Origin: Gautieria morchelliformis
Taxonomy: Eukaryota > Basidiomycota > Agaricomycetes > Gomphales > Gomphaceae
Assembly (NCBI GenBank): GCA_015179125.1
Contig: WHVA01000087.1
Location: 124,001 to 188,000 of the forward strand
DNA: 64,000 nt
Reading direction: 5' to 3'
The translations under genes were made by a program, and so were the position numbers. Below are positions 53,740 through 62,641 of this stretch, in pieces. The notes beneath the pieces were generated by a model that ran no database searches, had not been told where the DNA came from, and saw only the letters and a list, made by a program, of their open reading frames with translations. How positions within the stretch are numbered: position 1 is the first letter of the stretch; the number at the start of each line of letters is the position of its first letter.

Positions 53740-53752
53740 GGTTATGGGCCCC
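53740..53752 (+). promoter_or_regulatory. Primer-binding site of Copia C overlapping the Gag start
   Basis: GGTTATGGGCCCC lies two bases after the LTR, as in Copia A and B. The ATG inside it (53744) opens the Gag frame, so priming and translation start sites overlap. Confidence 0.65.
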
Positions 53753-55010
53753 GGAGACACTTCTGAGAAGCTATTGGGTGTTGAGAAGCTTGCTACTGAT
53801 GGAAGTAATTGGCCATTGTGGCGAGCCACTCTCATCAGCTATTTCGAGTCCAAGAATCTACTCAAGCATGTAGAAGGGAGAGTCACCCGACCTCCTGATC
53901 CTCCAGTCATGCCCCCAGGCCATATTCTTACAGAAGCTGAGGAAACTCAGATGGATAAGGCTGAGGAGAAGCTGGAGAGATATCTTGCTAGAGAAGGCCA
54001 AGCCAAGACCCAAATCATCGTCTCAGTGTCAGAGTCACTAGCTCTGATGCTACAGAAACAAAAGACAGCAAAAGAGACTTGGGATGCATTGGTCAATGAA
54101 ATGACCAAAAAGCCCAAGATGGTCCTCACCAGCCTGCAGAGACAACTCCGCAGTATGAGATGTCCTGAGGATGGAGACTTGAGAGACCACTTGGACAAGG
54201 CCCAAGACCTATATGCTCGTCTTAATGAGATGGGAGCTAGAGTTTCTGAAGAAGAATTTATGGACATAATCCTTGCGTCACTTCCACCATCCTATGAGGC
54301 AGTCATGAATGCCCTCACCACTTCGCTTGAAGAATGCGGGAGACCCTTAGTCCCTGATGACATTATTAGGGTACTAAAGGCTCAGTATGACAGGAAGAAA
54401 ACACTCCCGCAAGAAGAGCAGGTGTTTATTGGCTCATCTACTAAGAAGGACCAGAAGGGGCAGAAGGCGCATGTATGCACCAACTGCAAAAAGCCTGGAC
54501 ATTCCATCGAAAATTGCTGGGCTAAAGGGGGCGGTAAAGAAGGTCAAGGACCACGTCAGAAGAAAAAAGCCAAAGGCAAGGGAGAAGAAGAAGGGTAAAG
54601 CAAAAGCGAATGTTGCCGAAGAAGAGTCCTCTTCTGAGGAAAGTGATGATGGGGATCTTGCCTTCACCAATTTCGACGAGTGCTCTAATTTTAATTTGAG
54701 CACGTCCTCAGGAGTTATAGTCATACTCGACACCGGAACAACATCGCATATGACTCCTCACAAAAATTTATTGAGGAACTACTGTCAATTCTCACAGCTG
54801 GGGACTATCCGAGCAGCCAACAAAGGCACCTTTGATGCCTTTGGTTCAGGACTGCTCGTATTATCCAATAAGGTTGGAGATAAACCAGTAGAAGTCATGT
54901 TGCAAGATACATACTATGCACCAAAAATTGCTGCTACCCTCGTCTCGATCGGTCGGTGCGATGATGCTGGCTGCGATATTCGACTTGGTTGCCAGAACAC
55001 TTTTTGGAGG
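53744..55010 (+). pseudogene. Copia C Gag and protease, frameshifted and truncated
   Basis: Gag runs from 53744 to a stop at 54598: a UBN2-type capsid region (KETWDALVNEM, LDKAQDLYARLNEMG, ILASLPPSYEAVMN) and the zinc knuckle CTNCKKPGHSIENC. A frame change near 54560-54595 in an A/G-rich stretch leads into an acidic linker and protease (VILDTGTTSHMTPHKN). Coding ends at the junction with LINE 2. Confidence 0.85.
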
Positions 55011-55769
55011 TTGATCTTCCGGCTCTGCTGTGCAGCTGATCAGATTTTCTACTAGCGAGGATGATATAAAGACGTTATCTGTGCACGTGTGATTTCCTGT
55101 GCACATGGCCCTGAGCGTTGGAATCTCTTTTGGAAGCGCCATGTGCATCCCATGCTCTGCTATGGCATCCAACAACGTTTGTGCTTCGTCTAGGTTGGCC
55201 CTAGTGAATAGGTGCGAATTTCGTAGTTCATCCCACATCGGGTGATGTCTATTGAAATCCCCCAGCCATATCATCCCTTCTACTTCTAGTTCCCTCGATC
55301 CCCTTTCTGCTGCTTTTTCTCGCAGGTGTCGCTGAATAGCTCTGATGCTGTCAGACCTTGCACAGTCCAAGTAGATGTTAATTATTAGCACGTCACCGTT
55401 GCTGGTTTTCACCCGTACCGCCGAGACATCCGGCGAGCCTATGTCTACTGCGCTCCATCCGTTTGTGGCGAGTCTCTTGCTTATTAACATCATGGATCTC
55501 ATTCTTTCACCTTTATGTATGTAGTGGGTCTTCAGGTACACCGTGTACCATCTAGGTGTGGCCCTGGCGTTTCCCAAAAAGTCAATATACGGTTCCTGTA
55601 TCGCGAGAATGTCATATTGGTCGTGTGGGCACTTAGCTAGTATTTCTGCCGTTGCTGTTAGCGATTTATTTACGTTCTGTTGCCTGATTCTTAACGTTTT
55701 GATCTGCGAGGTTTCGTCATTCATTCTCGGTGTATGTCGTTTTCGCTGCCACTTTGCCGTCTTGCTCAT
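55010..55769 (-). pseudogene. LINE 2 ORF2, endonuclease domain only
   Basis: Starting at ATG 55769, the frame shows QNVNKSL, DILAIQEPYIDFLG, GMIWLGDFNRHHP and TDNVFISS. The final SDH motif and the whole reverse transcriptase are missing. Compared with LINE 1, the catalytic GDFN motif is preserved here. Confidence 0.88.
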
Positions 55770-57523
55770 GTCTGGTCGTTGTTTCCGCCGATTCCATAGT
55801 CATCTAGTCGGCTCTGCCTGATTTCTCCTTGCTCTAGCCTCTGCCATCCCTGGTCTCTGTTGCCGATTTGTGGATTCGCGCCCCTTCTTTCTCCCCTGGC
55901 TGCTTCTCTGCCCTCCATCCTCGCTTGCAGCCATGGTATGTCATGTCTCCCTTGTGGTTCTTGTTGGTCCCCGCTATCTGTCCACTCTCCATTTCGGTGC
56001 ATCTCTTGCATTGCTCTCCACCTTCTGTCCTCCTGGGCGCTCAGCTTCTTTAAAAGTTCCCCTGCGTCTACTGCGTCCGCTGTGTCACCTTGTTGCTCCC
56101 ATGTCCACGGGCTCTCGTCCGGGAAGTATTTATAGGGATGTTCTGGGTCGCTTCTTTCTGCTGCGGTGCACGCTTCTCTGAACACGGGGCATGTTCTGTC
56201 CCACGAGGCATGCCCATGGGTGTCACAGTTTGCACAGTAACATTTGCCTGGGTCATTTTCTTCACAGTTGGCAGTTCTGTGCTCGTCTCCGCACGTTCCA
56301 CATGTGTCCTGGCTGGTGCAATCTGCAGCGATGTGGCGGGCATTATACTTTTGACACTTCAAGCATCGACGCGGTTCTCTTTTCATCCTCCTCGCCCACA
56401 TGTGTTTTCTGGCTACTATTATACCGTCCCTTATGCTCCGATTTGCAGCTTCGGTGGTGGCGAACTTTGCAATAACATGAGCGGACCTTTGACCCGGTGC
56501 TCTCCTATGTATTGGTTTTATCCATCGTGTTGATAGCAGCGAGCCTTCAGGTAGTCTCGATTCTCTTTTGATCTCCCTCATCTCCACCAGGGCATCCGGT
56601 GAGTGACTTAGGGGTATGTACTTGATTATTACTGATAGCGCTTTGTCTTTTATAGTGGCCGTGCAGCTGAATTTGCTTAGAAACATTATTTTGTTCATCT
56701 GTATCCATTTTTCCGCCTGTTCCCTTTCTAGGTCGAATACTATCCCTCTGTTGGCGAGTTTTTTGGCGGCGATGAAAACTACGTTGTCTTGCTCGATGTC
56801 TTCCTCTAGGTTGCTGATAGCTTCGTTTGCTTTCGCGACCAACTCTTGTTCTGTTAGGTTTGCTAGGGTGTCTTGCTCTCCTTGCAGGTCTCTGTCAATC
56901 AGTATCTGCCTCGCTTTCGCCAGGTTATTGTGGTGTGAGAGCGGTACGTTACCTCTTACTGCAGCTGTGTATGTCGCGTTCCCTGCTCCGTTTTCCCGCT
57001 CCTGCTCTCTCTCCTTGCACATGCTGCCCAAATGTTCTATTACGTTGCAGGCTCCTTCTGTATTTGTCTTCACCATCTCTGCAGCTTCCTTCGTGTCTTC
57101 TATTACCTTCTCAATCTTTGTGAGGACCGGTTCCAGTCCTCTTTCTACGTGCCGCTTCACCGCCGCTCCTACCGTCCTCGCCGCCTCTTCCATCATCAGG
57201 ATTGCTACGGCTCTGACCCCTTCTTGTAGGGTCTTTCCACTGACGTTGTGGACTAATGACAGCAGCGTATTGCTCAGCTGTTCCGTTGACAATGGGTCGT
57301 CTTTTGCTAGGTAGCCGTATCTGTCGAGGAAGCCCCTAGCTTGTTCCCTGCTGTGCACTGTCGCGCTCGGGTCTTCTAACAGGTTGGCTCTAGTCTTACT
57401 TGTGGATTGCTGAGCGGTGGTTGCCCTTGTGCGACTTTGTGACATGGCAGGCGGCTGGGGGTCTATGTGCGTCGGCATCGTCTTTTTGGTCGCTTCTTTT
57501 TGGTAGAAGCTTAGTGGTATCAC
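55766..57523 (-). CDS. LINE 2 ORF1 protein, zinc knuckles
   Basis: An uninterrupted frame of 585 codons; the more likely start is the internal ATG that matches LINE 1 (MPTHIDPQPP, about 57478), giving about 570 residues. A coiled-coil-prone central region (KIEKVIEDTKEAAEMVKTN) precedes the RNA-binding C-terminus with Cys/His clusters CLKCQKYNARH, CGTCGDEHRTANC and CANCDTHGHASWDRTC. The stop overlaps the ORF2 start as ATGA. The protein would bind the LINE RNA, but the element lacks its RT. Confidence 0.85.
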   Translation of the reverse strand: MIPLSFYQKEATKKTMPTHIDPQPPAMSQSRTRATTAQQSTSKTRANLLEDPSATVHSREQARGFLDRYGYLAKDDPLSTEQLSNTLLSLVHNVSGKTLQEGVRAVAILMMEEAARTVGAAVKRHVERGLEPVLTKIEKVIEDTKEAAEMVKTNTEGACNVIEHLGSMCKEREQERENGAGNATYTAAVRGNVPLSHHNNLAKARQILIDRDLQGEQDTLANLTEQELVAKANEAISNLEEDIEQDNVVFIAAKKLANRGIVFDLEREQAEKWIQMNKIMFLSKFSCTATIKDKALSVIIKYIPLSHSPDALVEMREIKRESRLPEGSLLSTRWIKPIHRRAPGQRSAHVIAKFATTEAANRSIRDGIIVARKHMWARRMKREPRRCLKCQKYNARHIAADCTSQDTCGTCGDEHRTANCEENDPGKCYCANCDTHGHASWDRTCPVFREACTAAERSDPEHPYKYFPDESPWTWEQQGDTADAVDAGELLKKLSAQEDRRWRAMQEMHRNGEWTDSGDQQEPQGRHDIPWLQARMEGREAARGERRGANPQIGNRDQGWQRLEQGEIRQSRLDDYGIGGNNDQT

Positions 57524-57662
57524 TGACTATGACCAGCGATCCACTATAGTGTGTTATGTTTAGTGTGTGGGTTGGCAAAACGGCTTTGGTATTGTAGGGA
57601 TTCTTAAGCGCCTGGACTATGGTGGTGGTCGGAGTGCAAAAGAGTTCCCCCCACAACAGTTA

Positions 57663-58040
57663 CAGCACTTTGCAGTACGTAAGGCAGGCGCTGATTTTGC
57701 GCGTGCTTTAGCTGCAAGACTTAAAACAGTGATAACTCAGGGAATACTGCTCTGATTGCTTTGAAATTTTGTATATTGCTTTATGTAGATCATATGCAGG
57801 GCACAGAGCAATAATATCCAGCAAATTCATCCACTTTGAAATTCACACAAAAATTGGGACTTTCAAATTGCTTGATTTCTAGTGAGGTTATTACTCTGTT
57901 CCCTGCCTATGCTCTACATAAAGCTATATACAAAATTTCGAAACAATCGGAGCAGTATTACCTGAGTTATCGCTGTTTTAAGTCTTGCAGCTAAAACAAT
58001 GCACAAAATCAGCACCTGCCTTATGTACTGCAAAGCGCTG
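57663..58040. mobile_element. Mariner-like MITE, 378 bp, with about 150-bp inverted repeats
   Basis: The left arm, CAGCACTTTGCAGTACGTAAGG, and the reverse complement of the right arm, CAGCGCTTTGCAGTACATAAGG, match with scattered substitutions for about 150 bases (in part: GCTGATTTTG, TTTAGCTGCAAGACTTAAAACAG). TA flanks both ends (57661-57662, 58041-58042). It carries no coding frame. A TA duplication with CAG-starting ends fits non-autonomous Tc1/mariner elements. Confidence 0.8.
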
Positions 58041-58044
58041 TAAT

Positions 58045-59330
58045 GGTTCAGGATATTACATAGGGCCTGAAGTATATCAGTGGCTGCAAGTATATGAAGC
58101 CTTTGACAGGTCTCTAGAAATGAACTCCTGGCTGGTCAAAGTCCAGGTCAGTCTGATTCCAATGTAAGCCCATCGGTCATTCTTACCTGGATAGCATCAA
58201 TGTTGACTTTGTTCGATTCGGTGTTCTCCACGTACATGATAAATCTGTGTATCAAACTTGCGTTACCATCCATTGTCTTATGTTCAGCGTTCTTAGCCGC
58301 ATCTCTGGCATAGACCCCCTCGCTGACGATCTTGCCTATGAAACTTTGTCCACGCTCATTCGGGCCCCCCTGGCAGTACAAGGCATGGAAATGGAGATGG
58401 ATATCATCCGGCTTATTGCACGTGAGCTTGCTCAGCCCAAGTGCATGTTTCAGTACTCGTGGCTTGGCATCTGGTTATTACATATCGTCGATGAAAGCTT
58501 GAGGGTGAGGCCATTTTCTACGGATGTGATCCAGGCTATTAGAGAGGTGGCCGCTAGAAGAGAGTTGTACGTGCAAGCTTACACGCTGTGCTCGAAAAAT
58601 GTCTGAATACTTTACATGGGCCTGGAACTGATGATGAATTGGATGACACCAGGGAGGATACTGAGTACAATGGCAAAGACCTCTGGCGGCCGTGGGAAGT
58701 AGCACTCTTTGCCCAGTGTGCAGCACAGGACAAATCGTTTAAAGCCATCATCAGAGGCCCACATGGCCTCCCTAGCCTTATCGTAGCCCTGGATTCGATG
58801 CTCATGCATAAAGGGAGGGTTCGTGGGGTCGGAGTCGACTGGGAGAATATGGCATTGACCCTGCGTGCGCTTGCATTTCTGGCGGAGCAGGAGTGGGTGG
58901 CACAGGCTGTAAACAGAGTGATTGTACGGTCTATATTGGGAGTATTCAGGTGTGCCATTTCTCTGGTGTCTCCATATATGGCCATATTTCTGCAGACTTC
59001 CTCCATTAATTGCACAGTCGCTGACAATTACTGACATCTATATCAGATGAACTATCCCTGAACGCTGGTTTTGCATGCATTTGTGGGCAGCTGATGCGTT
59101 GCACAGCATGGTTCCACACCACCAAGACCTTGCACAAATTCTTCGCAGGAAGATGCCATGGCGGCATTTGCAACGCTTACCAACCCAGTGATTGTCCATC
59201 AATTCTCTGCCAATTCTCAGTTAGATTGTCAGTGACAAAATATGCCAGGAACCCACCGATACCAGCACCCCACCATTGCCAGCGTCCCCAACCCCAATTT
59301 CTCGTTGGCCGTGAGTGATTTAACACTCAT
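58045..59330 (+). CDS. Unknown host gene, multi-exon, incomplete
   Basis: Several coding-like stretches lie on the plus strand: 58045-58146 (GPEVYQWLQVYEAFDRSLEMN, then a GTCAGT donor), about 58313-58600 (after a CATAG acceptor: DPLADDLAYETLSTLIRAP ... ELAQPKCMFQYSWLGIW) and 58588-58950 (GPGTDDELDDTREDTEYNG ... LTLRALAFLAEQEWVAQAV). Joining the last two needs a one-base frame change near 58570, so the gene is spliced unusually or broken. Leucine-rich helical content would fit an ARM/HEAT-like helical fold, but I do not recognise a family. The MITE at 57663 lies just upstream. Confidence 0.45.
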
Positions 59331-60548
59331 TAGAACACTCCCTCAATGAATACTATCTCCAACGCAGCTTCGACATGCACTCGGAAGACACATGTGGACT
59401 CCTGGAGTACAGGGGACTTGAAATGGTAATTGTAATAATGCACTACTTGAATGAGTGGTTAGTGGGTTGGTAACTGGAAATGGTCACGTGGGGCCCAATA
59501 AGGATAGGTGTGACAGTCCCTTGTGGGTGCAGCACGCGAGGTGATACTGTTGCAATAGTTCAGTGGGTTTTGTGTTAAGAGTGGGATTGCATAGCTTTGT
59601 TTGTATATTTATAATTCTCTTCGGGGTTGACACATTGTTAGAAGAGACCCTCTGAGATACATAATTACATACCATAGTTGGATTTGCCATGAATGGGACA
59701 AGGTGAATAATTTTTCTGTACCCAGGCAGGCGGATTGCCACTTGATTTTTGGCCAATGTGTGAGGTGAGGGTATGTATAACATTGGCTTCATATATTGTT
59801 GTGTATTTTCACCTGAAATTATGCTGACATTCATTCTATGATTTTTAAACATTTTCCTTAACTTTGTTGAGGCTGTATTACGAATCTTGTCATGTTCTCC
59901 CTTTGTGGGTGGTGGTGGACAAACTTCCTTTTCGGGCTGCGGCGGTTCACTGAAGTGTTACGTTCTACCTCACGGGCGCTTATAAATGGCCTGAACCAAG
60001 GAGATGCGAGTGAAACACGTGAATGCACAGCCTCCCCTCCCCACTGTTGACTATGACCGAGGAGGTGGATTTATTAGTGTAGCTTCATAGTAGAACACTA
60101 AATAGTCTCCTGAAGGTTCCATCCATTGAACTACTGGTCTATATTATTCCACTGTGTCCATACCGAGTGGGTACATTAACAACACCCACTCAAGGGTAAC
60201 CCAGGCCTCAGTGGGCCTATTCAGTGGAGTCTATAGCATTTAGTGATATCTGCCCTTAGATATGTTGTAAATTGGTAGTATCTACTTATACCATAATGGT
60301 TGCGACTACTAGTGTTTAAGATAATGAGTGAATGGGTCGGAATACTAGTTATGGATCTGGGAAATGCTCCATAGTGTCCATTGGAAGGAGCCCAGGAGTG
60401 ATGGGGATGACGTCCTGCTGATAACTATCTAAGCGGGGACGTGGGGATGATACATGATGCGGAAATGGCAGATTTGGAAGGCACATTGTGAAGTGGATGG
60501 TTGGGTTAATGGATTAGGAATGGCCAAATTGGGAAGCCTGGAGTGGGA
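59331..60548. other. Interval without recognisable gene
   Basis: AT-rich DNA. An open frame at 59852-59484 (minus) lacks motifs. 60100-60250 contains the palindromic-looking CACCCACTCAAGGG region but no clear element ends. 60430-60548 already shows GGAATGGCCAAATTGGGAAG units related to repeat R. Confidence 0.4.
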
Positions 60549-61948
60549 TAGGCATTTGGAAGCCATAGAGTTGAAAGTGAACGCTAGAGGTATGGATTGG
60601 GATGGGTGGGATTTGAGAGCATGTTGATGTGGAAGTGAATTGTTAGTGTATCTGATTAGGAAGGTTGGATTTGGAGGACATTGATCCTCACAATGTATTT
60701 TCAAGTGTATCTAACTATTTTATGCTATACCAAAACTACCTAGGCGCCTGTGAGCCAGCCCAGGATTTACGCTTTGTGTCAAATCCATACCCGCCTCCCA
60801 AAACCTGGCTTTACTTGGCAAATTTGCAGCTCGGCTCGCGGGTTAGCCGGAGCCATGCCCAGCCGGCGGCAACACTAGCGGACATGCCAATCACATTCCC
60901 TAAGCGCCCATTACAGATGACGCCCGGCAGGCGACATGCTTGAGCTGTGGCAGCTAAAAGCCTCGTATATAGGGTAGACCGGATATATTTATTCAGATAT
61001 CATATCAATAGATTCAACTAATGGTGTCTATTCTGTTGGACTCTTGGTACAATGCATGATGGTGATCCGAGAAAGTCTCAATGCCTGGTGCAGAAAGAAG
61101 ACAGAGAACATACCAGGTGGGGTCTGTCTAGGATGCTACCAAGCTCCAGGTGAAGTTCCAGGAGAATTGCTGTACATGGAACAGTGTGGACACACTAGAT
61201 TTGGAAGACATAGAGTTGGAAGTGAATGTTTGTGTTGTGGACTGGGAATGGCCAGATTTGGATGCCTGGATTGGGGAGACATTGATTTGGAAGTAGCCGG
61301 AGTGGGACGCGGGAGGGCACTGATATGGAATTGAACTGTTCGGGTAACCCATTGGGAATGGCTGGATTTGGAAGGCACAGATTGGGAAGTGCATGGTTGG
61401 GTTAACGGATTGGGACGGTCAAATTGGGAAGCCAGGAGAGGGATAGGCATGTGGAAGACATAGAGTTGAAAGTGAACAGTAGTGGTATGGATTGGGATGT
61501 GTGCGATTTGAGAGCATGTTGATGTGGAAGTGAATGGTTGGGGTATCTGATTAGGAAGGGCGGATGTGGAAGACAGTGAGTTCGAACCGAATGGTGGGGG
61601 TACGGATTGGGATGTCCGGATTGGGGTGCTGCAGATTGGTAATGTCCATATTTGGGAGGCCATTGAGTTGGAACTGAATGGTTGGGGTACGGATTGGGAT
61701 GTCTGGATTGGGGTGCTGCGGATTTGTAATGGCCGGATTGGGGCGCCCGGATGGGGGATGGCTGTATTTGGCAAGACATACAGTGTGGACTGAATGGTTG
61801 GATGAAAATGGACGGCGGGTTTGATCGTTTTGGTGGGATCGAGCTGGAAAAGTAAACAATGCCCCGTATGGGATGTGGGCGCCCATGGGCATCGTCCAAA
61901 AGCGGATGTTTAGCCGAGGGGCTCGGCTAGGTGCGACAAGAGATTGGA
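60549..61948. repeat. Dispersed GGATTGG-rich repeat R, copy 2
   Basis: Same order and orientation as 26283-27741, with about 80 extra bases at 60799-60878 and loss of several minisatellite units near 61630. The 60975-61560 core is highly similar to 26620-27200. Both copies end at GACAAGAGATTGGA. Confidence 0.75.
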
Positions 61949-62641
61949 CATGGCTGGTTTGGGATATGCTGTATATGGAAGTGAATGGGGTGTGGATTGG
62001 GCATGGCCGGATTCAGATCCACCGGATGTGGAAGTGAATGGTGTTCCGATTGGGAAAGGACGGATTTGGATGCCCTAGATGTGGAAGTGAATGGGGTGCA
62101 GATTAGGAATGGCCGGATTTGGATGCACTGGATGTGGACCACAATAGAGTTACAAGTGAATGGAAGGACAAAAAATGAGTGGTTTTGATGGGATCATCGG
62201 TGGGTTGATGAGATCAGCTGTGGAGTGCCCTCTAAAAGGAAATAAAGAATCAGCGCACATCCGAATGCAGGCACTTTGCCAAGGTGCTCAGTTAAGCTCA
62301 ACAAGAGATTGAAGTTAAATTACGCTAGCAGGAGATGTAATATCCATGTGTCAATGAGAGTTTGCCCAGGGAAACTCATGCAGCCCCTCTACATTGCATC
62401 CACCAAGTCCCATGATCAAACCGACTGAGATCAAGCCTTGTGGACCCCTTCACGATAACAGCAGTATTTGCTGGCCACTACAAACCTGACCGAGACCAGG
62501 GTGGAACCCAAAATAAAAGTTCGGAACGTGAGTTGAGTACCCAGCCATCTTCTACCCTGGAGTCATTTCGAAACCCAAGCCGCATAGCTGTGCAAGGGAT
62601 ATTAGCAGATGTTGTCATGTTCCGACAAATGAAGATAACAG
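61949..62641. other. Minisatellite tail and WD40 3' flank
   Basis: 61970-62165 has further units of the type GGATGTGGAAGTGAATGG. 62166-62641 shows no gene; it includes GCTCAACAAGAGATTGAAGTT (62291 onward in part), which resembles the end of repeat R, and then the 3' flank of the WD40 gene. Confidence 0.5.

Larger units (their letters stand above)
53245..55010 (+). mobile_element. Ty1/Copia retrotransposon C, 5' part only
   Basis: The 5' LTR (53245-53738), primer site, Gag and protease are present; the sequence then switches to LINE 2 at about 55010. The 3' two thirds (integrase, RT, RNase H, 3' LTR) are absent. A solo LTR of the same family lies in LINE 1 (34025-34513). Confidence 0.88.
55010..57655 (-). 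mobile_element. LINE 2, 3'-truncated, intact ORF1
   Basis: Sister of LINE 1 on the minus strand. ORF1 is uninterrupted and ORF2 starts in an ATGA overlap (55766-55769), but ORF2 breaks off after the endonuclease at about 55010, where Copia C protease sequence begins. The 5' leader extends to about 57655, next to the MITE. Confidence 0.88.

Noticed and set aside
58148-58381. Minus-strand frame antisense to the 58-59 kb gene, with protein-like composition
   Set aside because: No motif, no supporting splice sites, and the plus strand has longer coding-like exons with plausible splice signals.
59484-59852. 122-codon minus-strand frame
   Set aside because: AT-rich, no motif, isolated; not distinguishable from chance.
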